A DNA stretch of 64,000 nt. Origin: Scilla litardierei (Eukaryota; Streptophyta; Magnoliopsida; Asparagales; Asparagaceae). The translations under genes were made by a program, and so were the position numbers. The notes beneath the pieces are model-generated. The model was not told the origin of the DNA and ran no database searches. It worked only from the letters and a program-made list of their open reading frames with translations. Shown here piece by piece: positions 23,556-33,390 of the stretch. How positions within the stretch are numbered: position 1 is the stretch's first letter; each line of letters opens with the position of its first letter. Location: positions 277,891,871 through 277,955,870 of the forward strand of contig CM061141.1 of assembly GCA_030789695.1 (NCBI GenBank), read 5' to 3'.

Positions 23556-24929
23556 CTACCTCAACTCTGGATCGGCCTCTGCCTCCCGCAGCATGAGCTC
23601 CCCATCTAACCACATGGGTAACGAGAGCGCCCTCAAGTGCACCCCCTCCTCTCTGCGTGATAAGGCGTCAGCCGCCTTATTCTCTAACCCTGGTCTGTAC
23701 TCAATGGAAAACCGGTAACCCACCAGCTTGGATAGCCAACGCTGATGCTCCTCAGTCACCAACCTCTGGTCTAGTAAGTACTTCAGGCTATGCTGATCCA
23801 TCCTGACCACAAACTCCCTCCCCATCAGATAGGGCCGCCGCTTCTGAATTGCTAGCACGATTGCCATCAGCTTTCTCTCAAACACAGACTTCAGCCATGC
23901 TCTAGTTGAAAGCACCTGGCTGAAGTAGGCTATCGGTCGACCTAACTGCATCAAAACCGTCCCCAAACCAACGCCCGATGCATCAGTCTCCACTACAAAA
24001 GCGATGCTGAAGTCAGGCAACGCCAAAACTGGGGCTATCGTCATCGCCACCTTCAAGGCCTCAAATGCCCTGGTCGCCTCCTCTCCCCACTGGAACCCAT
24101 CTTTCTTCAGCTGATCGGTCAGTGGTCGGGCAATGGTGTTGTACCCCCTCACGAATTTCCAGTAGTAGCCTGTTAGTCCGAGAAATCCCCGCAGTGCCCT
24201 CAGAGAGGTGGGTACCGGCCATTCCAACATCGCCTCTATCTTTGCCCTGTCCGTTGCTACCCCTGCGGCCGACACCACATGCCCCAGATACTCTATCTGC
24301 CTCTGGCCAAAACTGTACTTCTTTCGGTTTGCATACAGCTGGTGCACCAATAACTCCCGAAACGCCACCTCCAGGTGGCCCACATGCTCTTCCATGGTCT
24401 TGCTGTAGACCAAAATGTCGTCAAAGAAGACGAGTATGAACCTCCTCAGGAACAGCCGAAAGACATTGTTCATCAATGCCTGAAATGTAGAAGGAGCATT
24501 CGTCAAGCCAAAAGGCATGACGAGAAACTCGTAGTGCCCCTCGTGGGTGCGAAATGCTGTCTTCGACACGTCCTCTGGCCTTATCAGGATCTGATGATAC
24601 CCCGCCTTTAGGTCAATCTGTGAGAAAACCACTGCCCTATGCAGCTCATCCAGTAGCTCGTCGATAATGGGAATCGGGAACTTGTCAGCCACCGTCTCCT
24701 TATTCAGCGCCCGATAATCTATGCAGAATCGCTAACTCCCGTACTTCTTCTTTACCAACAGTACCGGGCTCGAGAACGGGCTCACACTGGGCTGGATTAC
24801 CCCAGTCTGCAACATCTCACCGACCATCCGCTCTATCTCATCCTTCTGCACGTGAGGGTAACGGTAAGGGAGCACACTCACAGGTGCTGCGCCATCCCGC
24901 AAGACTATCGCATGCTCGTGCCCCCTCAC
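23556..24929 (-). pseudogene. Reverse transcriptase-RNase H, Reina element 1
   Basis: RT starts in the piece 24732-24929 ([17 protein letters not shown] ... [16 protein letters not shown]), has a stop near 24731, and resumes in an open frame 24692-23556. Motifs include [39 protein letters not shown] and the catalytic FFDDILVYS. RNase H follows with VETDASGVGLGTVL and NKAADALSRREE. Related RTs have YxDD or FxDD boxes, so the active-site residues are kept, but upstream breaks prevent a full polyprotein. Confidence 0.9.
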
Positions 24930-24968
24930 CGGTGGTAGCCCCTGTGGGTCCTGGAAGACCTCCTGGTA

Positions 24969-25934
24969 CTATCCCAACACCTGATCAACCTCCTCGGGAA
25001 CCCCTGCCTGTGGCTCCTGCCCTGCTCCCGCTACACGACACTCCACCAAATACCCCTCTCCCTCTCTCCATAAGGCCCGAGTAATGGCCTTGAATGCCAC
25101 CAGCGAAAAACATAGGGTCGGATCCCTTGTGAGCACCACCGTCCGATCCCCCTCCTCAAACTCCATCCTGAGACGCTTCCAGTTCACCCGCATGTCCCCC
25201 AGCTTCTTCAGCCACTGTACGCCCAGAATGATGTCAACATTGCCCAACTCCAGGGGCAAAAAATCCTCCATGATTTGCACTCACTGCAAGGTTAGGCACA
25301 GACCCTTGCAGAGCCCCTTGCTCTCCTCCATCTTCCCTGTCCCCAGCAGCACGGTAAACTTCTCCAGTGTGCTCAACTGCTGCCCATGTCTCTCCACTAC
25401 CCAACTGGAGATGAAGTTGTGGGTGGCCCCACTATCGATCAGCACTGTCACCGCCGCGTCTCCTAACTGTCCCGATAACTTCATGGTGTGGTTCGGAGTG
25501 AACCCCACCATAGAGTTTAGGGAGACCTCTGCGAAGTCTATGTGAGACTTCTCCTCCTCCACCGGCGCCTCCTCCTCGAACTCCTCCTCATCACCCACGT
25601 ACCCCTCCTCGTTTGGTACCGTGGTGATCTGTAGCAAGCGACTAGCACACTGGTGCCCAGGGGTGAACTTCTCATCGCAACAAAAGCACAACCCCTTGGC
25701 GCACTTCTCCCTCACCTCCGCCTCTGTCATCCACCGCCCCAGAGCAGCCGGGCGGCCCTCTCCTCTAGTCTCAGGTGCGGCTGTGGGTGCTCTCGGTGCT
25801 GGTGCTGCAGGAGTGGAGCGGGAACCCTGGGTCCCCCAAGCTCCCCGTATCCTCCTCTCCTCCGCATGCTTCTCCTCCGCCTTGTGGGCCAGGCGAAGGA
25901 CATCCTCCAGTGTCCCCGGGCTTTGCATCCGCAA
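24969..25934 (-). pseudogene. Gag C-terminus and aspartic protease, Reina element 1
   Basis: Contains the cysteine/histidine cluster GLCFCCDEKFTPGHQC (about 25650-25700) and the protease motif LIDSGATHNFIS (about 25413-25445), then LPLELGNVDIILGVQWL near 25230. A stop at about 25281-25283 splits protease. The acidic stretch EEEFEEEAPVEEE precedes the protease. Order and spacing match chromovirus gag-pol. Confidence 0.85.
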
Positions 25935-25939
25935 CTTCG

Positions 25940-26637
25940 CTCATATAGAGGGCTTCAACCTCCTCATGAAATTCCCAATCATCACCTCATCTGTAACCCC
26001 CTTCAACCTACTGTTTAGCATCTCGAACCTCTCCACATAATCTCTCACCGTCCCCTCCTGCCTCAAATCAGATAACTGCTCATAGAAATCTCCCCCTGGG
26101 GTCTCCTGGAATCAGTCTAATATCAATGCTGACAGCTCCTCCCAAGTGCGAAAAGGGGTTCGCGCCACCTTCCATCTGTACCAGGCCAATGCCTTGCCCT
26201 CAAAAATAGATTCCGATGGGCCTCAGAATCTCCTCCTCCATCAACCTCATCACCTGGAAGTAGCGCTCCGCCCGATAGATCCACCCGTCCGGATCCGTGC
26301 CGTCAAAAATCAGCATCTTCAGCTTCATCAGTCGGCGGTCTGCATTGATGCCCCCCTGTGGTCCCACATCTCTGCTACGGTCACCTCCACGGCCAAATCC
26401 TCCGCCGACTGCAACAACTGGTCCTCCCCCGTCAACCCGGTACAAATCCTCAAGCCAAACGGGTCTCTCCCACGCCTCAGGCTGGTAATGGTACCCTGGG
26501 AATTCCTGATGTCGTGCCAACACGGGTCCTCCTGCTCCTCTGTGTGGCTGTACCGGTGCCGTCCGACCCCCAAAATAGCCTCCCGGGCCTTGTCTCCGCC
26601 CCGGGAAGCCCTCAAAAGTCTGTCTGTGATCCACCAT
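25940..26637 (-). pseudogene. Gag core, Reina element 1
   Basis: The frame at 26200-26637 includes LMKLKMLIFDGTDPDGWIYR and AERYFQVMRL, the start of the retrotransposon gag domain. The frame then shifts near 26200, and 25940-26200 encodes the rest of the core (RTPFRTWEELSAL and VRDYVERFEMLNSRLKG in different short frames). Several stops lie here. Confidence 0.8.
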
Positions 26638-26965
26638 GGGTCTCGGTCCCTATGGAGTGGTCTTCGACCCCCAAAATTGGCCCGCCAGAGCCCCAATGGC
26701 TGGTCCCGAGGCCCATCCGCCTCCACCGCCCCTCGAAACCCCACCGAATCCCGTCGCGAACCCCGCCACGCCCCCAAAGGGGGCTAGCGGTGCCGCCGGG
26801 CCTACAGGAGGGGCGGCCCAGCTGACTGAGCCCTCCGACAGGCTCGCCGACCGCCCTGCACCCCCAGCAGGGGTGCCGCCCCATCCGTACCCCCGCAGGG
26901 GGGTGCCGCTTCATTCCCGCCCCGACTGGGGTACGGGAGCCTCCAGAGGAGGCGCTGGGCTTCGC
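26638..26965 (-). other. GC-rich Pro/Gly-rich gag linker, Reina element 1
   Basis: Strongly GC-rich, open in several frames, low complexity. It sits between the gag N-terminal and core regions. The second Reina element has a similar GC-rich block at about 60640-61140, so this linker is part of the gag design in both families rather than a host insertion. Confidence 0.55.
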
Positions 26966-27499
26966 CTAGGCCTCGGTAGGCCTGTGCGGGCCGGGTGCCC
27001 CCTTGACAGGACCCAGCGGGCCTGTCTGGTAGAAAACAGGCCCGTGGGGGCCTATCCGTTGCTGCCCTAGCTCGGATGAGCCTCCCGAGCCGTCGGTTTG
27101 CTCGAGGGATCCCGCCGTTGTCGCCGCTTGATCTAGGAGGGTTGATTCGTTGATGGATTCACCTTGGATCTCCTCCTCACGATTTCCCTTGCCTCGATCT
27201 CCGTCTTTCACCACCGTTAGGGCTTGCATCATTGTCATCATCGTAGATATTACCTCCTTCAGATCTGAATTCGATCCCTTCAACTCTTGGAGATCACGAC
27301 CTTGTTGCGCGGCGTCCTTCCTCATCCCCTGGAGTTCTATCTGGATGTCCTCTTGTGAATGGGCGTGATCCTTGATGGAATCCCCCACTGTTTTCTTCAA
27401 TCCCTCGAACCGTTCTTCGATCTCACGATTGAGATCCTCCTGTAGCCCTTGAATCTTCTCATCGATCAAATCCGCCTTCGATCTAGTGCTTGTCGCCAT
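26966..27499 (-). pseudogene. Gag N-terminus, Reina element 1
   Basis: The start at 27499 (MATSTRSKADLIDEK) is chosen because it lies only 11 bp beyond the primer site, as usual in Reina elements. The ~120 N-terminal residues are charged and helical, probably a coiled coil (EDLNREIEERFEGLKKTVG), and then become Gly/Pro-rich. The frame is open to 26966. Confidence 0.75.
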
Positions 27500-27510
27500 C
27501 GGATCACACT

Positions 27511-27522
27511 GCTCTGATACCA
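27511..27522 (-). other. Primer binding site of Reina element 1
   Basis: The minus strand reads TGGTATCAGAGC, complementary to initiator tRNA-Met, 3 bp from the right LTR (starts 27526). This fixes the element orientation. Confidence 0.92.
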
Positions 27523-27525
27523 ATT

Positions 27526-27873
27526 TGATACAATCTGGGAGATCGTATAAGCAAATCGGTATATTTCTAGGAGGAAAATATAAAAAGAGGATTTTTGATA
27601 GATAGAAATGCGAAGAACTACAATATAATTGGGTTTCCTTCGAGATGAAACCCTATCTCCTAGCTTTGAATGTCGGATCAAAGCCTAAGAACCCTCTCTA
27701 AGATGCCTAACACGTTCTTCACAAATCAAGCATAAGAAAATAAAATGACGGCTAGCCCTAATAAATAGAAAAGAGGGGATTTACTAATCTAGTCTGAAAA
27801 GACTAGATTACCCCTAGACTAACCCACTACGTGGTACCACGCCTCCTATGCCGCACGTAAGTCACCACAGGGG
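27526..27873 (-). repeat. 5' LTR of Reina element 1, first segment (continues 35710-35753)
   Basis: 348 bp matching the left LTR. It stops inside ACAGGGG, where the gag-only element is inserted; the remaining 44 bp is at 35710-35753. Confidence 0.9.
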
Positions 27874-29631
27874 TGTTGGATCTGGGTCATAGCCTAGAGG
27901 GGGGGGGGGGGGTGAATAGGCTAATAAAAAATTCTCGTGCAACCCACGAGAAATCTCACGCAGTTAAAAGCACAACCAGAGCAGACACAGAGTACACAGC
28001 AGATTTACCCTGGTTCGGTCGTCCCAACGACCTACTCCAGCCCCCAAAGCTAATACTAGATTGAATAGTGCAATATGTACAAAGTCACAAGTTAGAGCAC
28101 GCTCAGAGCACTCTCTACGCCTCTACACTCGCCAGACTCTCAGTACCCCACACACAGTGTTTCCTCGCACTATCAATCCTAGCAAAGCTTTCTACCAGCT
28201 AGTCCCAAACTAGCTGGGTCCCACTTGTCTAGTCCCAACTAGACAAGTCCCAAAATAGTCACAGAAAAATAGGTAAAAGTTTCCCCTACAGAGAACGTTA
28301 CACTAGGACACAAATAAAGGAGTTTAGAGTTTAGAAATGCTCAGTTTGTGTCTGTGTAGGCGTCTCTATCAATCTGCACGTCGTCAGCTCCAATCTGACG
28401 CAAACGGTGTCTCAATCTGACTCCTGGATCGCAAAATACACACTGGTCTGTGTGTAAAGAAATCTTAGTTCAGATCCAATTAATAGGCAGTCGGTGCGCA
28501 AAGTAACTCCTTAATAAATCCTCAGCCGGTGCACTCAGCAATTTAGTTCAGATCCAGTGTTTAAGCGGCATGTGCGCAGAGCAACTCCCTTTTGAATAAT
28601 ACGGTCTGTGTGCAAAGCAGATTCAGTTCAGTTCTTTTAAGCTTCGGTCGGTGTGCAAAGCAGATTTAACTTAATTCCCTGCCACGTCAGCGCAGCGAAC
28701 GAAAAAAGATCGTTTCGATTTAATTTTGTGGGAAACAATCGCAGCCGTTGCTTTATTTCCCTTCGGTCCGATCGAACGGCACTTCGGCTGCCACGTCACC
28801 ACGAAAACGAAACGCCCTCGCTTCGTTTCGATCTCCGTTCGAAAGCTAGGGCATGCAGGCATACGCGTCTCCTTCGGATGGCAACGGCTTCGTCTTCTCC
28901 GACTCGCGACATTCTGCAGCAATGAAGGTGTCAAGCTTTTCTCGATCAACGTCGCTCCCTCGTGGATGCTTCTCGCTGCACCCGAGTTCTTCAATGGTGG
29001 GCGACTGCGATGGCAAGCTCTCAGTGATGGGTTCGAACGGCGACGTCAACTCGCCGGCGGTTTCGTGACGACAGCGATGCAGCAGCGATCGGTCTGTTTC
29101 TCCTCGACGACTCCCCACGGCAGCGGTGGATTCCTTTGCAGATGGTGACGGCGTCCTCGTCTCCGTCGTGCAGCGACGAGGTTCTCCCCAGCCACTCTTC
29201 AGAATTGATCTCTTGGCGTGGAGACGACGACAACGAGAGCTCCGCTCGCTTGCAAGGCGTTGAACGGCGACTGTGGTCGTTCTCTTCGTTCACAGCTAGG
29301 GCCGCGACTCTGTTAAGTTGATACCGACGACGGCGGTGAGCGACGACTCCTTCACACGTCTTGCAGCGGCGAGTATGTCTTCGACGTCGGCAACTGCAGC
29401 GATAAGATCTCTTTCGACTTGTAGCGATGAGGTTTTTGAACAGCAACGAGGAGAGCTCGACTTCTCCGGCGGTGCTCTCGAACGGCGACGGGTTGCTTTT
29501 CGATGAAGGCTTGGAGTGTTGAGATGTTGGGGATGAGCAGCAGTGAAAATACCTCGTGCTTCCCTTGCAGCACGTACAAACGTTGGTTCGGCGGGGTCTT
29601 TGCTTGGGGATGATTCTTTGAGAACTATGGG

Positions 29632-29666
<35 letters not shown>

Positions 29667-30186
29667 GGTTTGCGTAATTGTGGTTTGGAGAAGAGATGTG
29701 CAGCCTTTTAAAAACTTTCATAGCCCCCCTTTTGTATTGATATATGCCGCCCTTCAATTTTTGTGTTGCCTTGCGCACCTATGTTAGGGTTTTGGAGAGG
29801 TGTTTAAATAGGGATTGGAGATAGGTTATTGTAGAATCCCTAGAAAATAGGAATTATAGATTCGCACCCATCTTTGAATAGGAACCCATATGAAACAAGT
29901 ATTGGCTAAGGAGTTTGAATGGCAATAGGATTTGATCCAATCTCCAAATAAGATTTGGCTTCATCTCTTCATGTTGGACCAAGTCCAACTTTGATCCCTA
30001 TTGGCCAAGTCATCCTTCTTTGTGCACACACACTCCCTCTCTCCCAATATGCTATACGAATAGCAATTCCGCCAAATATCGAACGTATATTGTTTAGCCA
30101 AGCCTGAAACACACTAAGCACACACATTAGATATACCGACACGTTTGTCATCATCAAACCAAGATCCTAGATCGTTGCTTCCAACA
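27874..30186 (-). repeat. 3' LTR of the gag-only element
   Basis: 2313 bp. Notable parts: a 14-base poly-G run (27899-27912); two adjacent hairpins at 28195-28217 and 28224-28247; six diverged GGTCGGTGTGCAAAG-like units (about 28444-28660); a CpG-rich block at about 28680-29560; and a TC microsatellite (29635-29665). Short open frames in the CpG-rich block occur on both strands and are not convincing genes. Confidence 0.92.
29635..29665. repeat. (TC)n microsatellite in LTR
   Basis: About 15 TC units. The equivalent run in the other LTR is at 35157-35183 and is slightly shorter. Confidence 0.95.
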
Positions 30187-31475
30187 ATCTCCCCCTTTTG
30201 GTGATGACAAACCGATAAAAGATTTGATCAATAAGAATGAGTGTGTGAAGTGTGGTGAAGGGTGTAATGCAATATGAGTCATGGAATGAACATCCAAGCA
30301 CTATTACATGGCATGCACAAACTAATAACAAGAACAATAGCATGCTCCCCCTTCTCTCAAGCTCCCCCTTCAACAAATATTCAAGTATATTTCAAGCCCC
30401 CCTTCAACAAATAATATTAACATCAAAGCACATCAAAATCAAATTCTTTTCTTTCTCCCCCTTTGTGATCACCAAAAGTGGATCAATGAAGTCACAAAAA
30501 TATATTCCATGCAAAAAATAAATCATTATTTGATGTAGCGTGTAATTGCATGAGCATTCCAAATAATAGACAAGTCAAGTTCATAGAATTTCATACCAAG
30601 ACTTCTCCACCTTTGTGTAAGTGAGAAGATATAGACAATAAAGTGCAAGAGGAGATTCAATATCAGAAAACAACCAAAACAATCCACATTTTCCATTTTT
30701 CATGAATATCACTAGGATTGACTTTTCCCACCTCATCAAAGATGAGTTCAAGTTACCGAACCCCGAAACATAGCCTAAAAGGACTTTTAAATGTGGGGTG
30801 GCATTGCTTGACGAGTTATATACACCAACGCTAATGATTACCCATGTAGCACAAGTTGGATACTCGTGGGTTGTGTTTTAGCCATGAAGTGTATCCATTT
30901 TTCATACGGAGCAAATATCGTTTGTTTTTTTTTCAATTCTTTTGTGCTCAATTTTAATTCATGTCTAAACACATCATATCCCTTAGAAATTTCAGAAATT
31001 AATCACTCCTACATTCACTTTCCATTATTCTTCAAAAGAATCTCCAAAAGCACTAAAAAGTCAGATATCGTGAAAGTGCAAATGTAGGTGTAGAAGTCAA
31101 GTTTGAAACTTATGAGACAAGTCATGGCTACTAAAAAGAATAACATCATGTTCATGTAGCTACAACAATAATGAATTGACTTCTACAAGGGATAGAATTG
31201 ATCATTCATACAATATCACTCAAGAGATTCAAAAGAGGATTCAATAAGCACATTTTTTTTGATTTTTCAATTTTTTTTTCAGAAATAAAAACATTAAAAA
31301 TTCATGCATGCAAGCACACAAAATAAAATAAAAACAAGCACACGAAAAAAAATATGAAGGTATTCACTGAAATGCAAAGAGGGGTAGAAAATTGTACCTT
31401 CTCGTCGCTTTTTGACGAAGGAGCTAAAAGAATGAAACATTGGATTTAATGCTCCTCGCCAAAACTCCATCACAC
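30187..31475 (-). other. Internal non-coding region with repeated polypurine tracts, gag-only element
   Basis: No coding sequence is supported where pol would be. The plus-strand words ATCTCCCCCTTTTGG (30187-30201), GCTCCCCCTTC (~30345 and ~30361) and TTCTCCCCCTTTG (~30452) are, on the minus strand, repeated polypurine tracts. The one at 30187 abuts the LTR and is the likely plus-strand primer. Repeated tracts are a Sirevirus trait. Confidence 0.7.
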
Positions 31476-33353
31476 CTACATGAAAGGTGTTAAGTGTGAC
31501 CTTGGAATCCAACAAGGTCCACTAGTGTTAGCCAACATGGTTTTAGGAACCCACACTTGTTTAAATTTAATATTTGTGTTCCTAAATTTACAATAGTATG
31601 ATGTGTGGCCTACACTATCACACGTAAAGCACTTTGCATATAAATTCTTCGCAATAGACGGTGCATTGTGGAATTTCTTGAATTTTTGTTTTTCAACGTT
31701 TTTCAGACCAAAACCAAGTCCTCTTCTATTATTGCCATATAATTGATTCTCTAAAATAGTGTCCAATGATTGTTTTCCCGTAGAGAATTTCTTAATGGCA
31801 AGTTCAAGATTAGAGACTTTGGTTTTCAACAATTTATTTTCTTCCACAAGCAATGTGCATTTACTTATAAAAGCTCTCTTGTTTTCCTCTTCCTTCTTTT
31901 CAAATTCAACCATTTTTCTTTTAAAATCATTATCCAACATGCAGAATTTATCATTAAGCTCTCTAATAACATAGTCTTTTTCAGTTTCGAGCTTAATCAA
32001 ATCAAGTTTAAGCATGCTAATATTATTCATCAAGGAAAGGCAAGAGAGACAATGTGCTTCATCATTAAAACTGGATTTTTCCTTTTTCAAACTATCAATA
32101 GTAGAGTCACGAGCAACAATATCAATTTTGAGTTTTTCAATCTCTTTAGGCATTTCATATTCAGATTGTTGCATTTCAAAGTTTTCATTTTGGTAGTCAT
32201 CTATAGTGGATTCAAGCTCTACTATTTTATCTTGCATTTCTTTACAAAGAGTAAGGAGTTCAGTTTTACTACCAGAAGTTACCTCATTGTGTATTCCCAT
32301 CAATGCCATGCAAGAATGGGCTTCGTGTTCCTCCTCCTCGCTCTCAGCTTCGCTATCCATGTCCCAAGTAAGCACCTTGGATTTTCCCTTTTCTTTAGCT
32401 ACCTGAGCTGTCTCATGTGGGCAATCCCTCATTCGATGTCCTCTTTTCTTGCATTTAAAACAAGTCATTCTATTAGTAGTATTCTGATCATAATTTTGCT
32501 TAGAAGACTGAAAAAAGTTAGAGCGATTAAACCTGGGTGCCATTTCTGCTCTTCCTTGCTTGGTCTGGACAAACTTTCTGAAATTTCTGACCATTAGCGC
32601 TATGTCATCATCATCATCTTCACTTTCGTCATCTTTCAGAGCAAGTGGCTTGGTAGCTTTCTCCTTTTCCTCAGGTTTCTCCCTTTCATCAATATTTTGC
32701 AATTCAAGCTCGTGGGACATTAAATTACCTATTAAGTCCTCCACCCTCATCTGTGACAAATCTTTCGCTTCTTGGATGGCAGTGACTTTAGGCCTGAAAG
32801 AGCTTGGCAGAGCTCTTAATATCTTCCTCACCTGCTCAAGGCTAGAATATGGCTTACCGAGCGAACTAGACTTGTAGACAATGTTGGTGAACCTCGCAAA
32901 CATTTCTGATATCGTCTCGGATGGTAGCATGCGAAATCCCTCGTATTCCGTGCTCAGAAGTACAAGTCTAGATTCCTTCACCTGTGACGTTCCCTCGTGC
33001 GTCACCTCCAAAGTATGCCATATTTCCTGCGCAGTTAGACAATGTGAGATACGATTGAATTCAGATTTATCTAATGCACAAATAAGAGCATTCATAGCTT
33101 TAGCATTTAAAGAATAAAGCTTCCAATCATTATCATCCCACTTATCATCAGGTTTAGGCAACTCAGTATTTTCAATTTTGATAACAGGTGATTTATATCC
33201 TTTTTCAACAATTTGCCAAGCTTTATAATCAATAGAAATAAGATAGATTTTCATACGATTTTTCCAGTAAGCATAATCTCCTCCATTAAATCTAGGTGGT
33301 CGGGAAATAGACTGACCCTCAGCAAAAGCACTATCAATGTGGTCCATAGTCAA
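31476..33353 (-). CDS. Gag protein of the gag-only Sirevirus-like element (625 aa, intact)
   Basis: Open from MTMDHIDSAFAEGQ at 33353 (24 bp inside the primer site) to 31476. Order: conserved FNGGDYAYWKNRMKIYL near residue 25; the copia gag (UBN2-like) domain at about 60-230 (EIWHTLEVTHEGTSQVKESR, LRALPSSFRPKVTAIQEA); a CCHC knuckle CFKCKKRGHRMRDC at about 295-310; an acidic stretch and coiled-coil region (about 330-520); and a second knuckle CFTCDSVGHTSYYC near 585. The frame ends right after VWVPK, the place where autonomous Sireviruses lead into protease. The protein would bind element RNA and form particles in the cytoplasm. It is the only long uninterrupted retroelement gene in the window. 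Confidence 0.9.
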   Translation of the reverse strand: MTMDHIDSAFAEGQSISRPPRFNGGDYAYWKNRMKIYLISIDYKAWQIVEKGYKSPVIKIENTELPKPDDKWDDNDWKLYSLNAKAMNALICALDKSEFNRISHCLTAQEIWHTLEVTHEGTSQVKESRLVLLSTEYEGFRMLPSETISEMFARFTNIVYKSSSLGKPYSSLEQVRKILRALPSSFRPKVTAIQEAKDLSQMRVEDLIGNLMSHELELQNIDEREKPEEKEKATKPLALKDDESEDDDDDIALMVRNFRKFVQTKQGRAEMAPRFNRSNFFQSSKQNYDQNTTNRMTCFKCKKRGHRMRDCPHETAQVAKEKGKSKVLTWDMDSEAESEEEEHEAHSCMALMGIHNEVTSGSKTELLTLCKEMQDKIVELESTIDDYQNENFEMQQSEYEMPKEIEKLKIDIVARDSTIDSLKKEKSSFNDEAHCLSCLSLMNNISMLKLDLIKLETEKDYVIRELNDKFCMLDNDFKRKMVEFEKKEEENKRAFISKCTLLVEENKLLKTKVSNLELAIKKFSTGKQSLDTILENQLYGNNRRGLGFGLKNVEKQKFKKFHNAPSIAKNLYAKCFTCDSVGHTSYYCKFRNTNIKFKQVWVPKTMLANTSGPCWIPRSHLTPFM

Positions 33354-33376
33354 ACTAGGCTAGATCTACTAAACTG

Positions 33377-33388
33377 GCTCTGATACCA
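33377..33388 (-). other. Primer binding site of the gag-only element
   Basis: The minus strand reads TGGTATCAGAGC, 2 bp from the right LTR start at 33391; complementary to initiator tRNA-Met. Confidence 0.92.
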
Positions 33389-33390
33389 CT

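Noticed and set aside
28653..29578. Several open frames of 60-160 codons on both strands, repeated at 34175-35101, as host genes
   Set aside because: They lie wholly within the two LTRs of the gag-only element; their conservation only reflects recent LTR identity, and their sequences are low-complexity products of a CpG-rich block.
31770..32597. Long plus-strand frame of 275 codons
   Set aside because: It is the antisense of the gag coding sequence and contains no recognisable domain.
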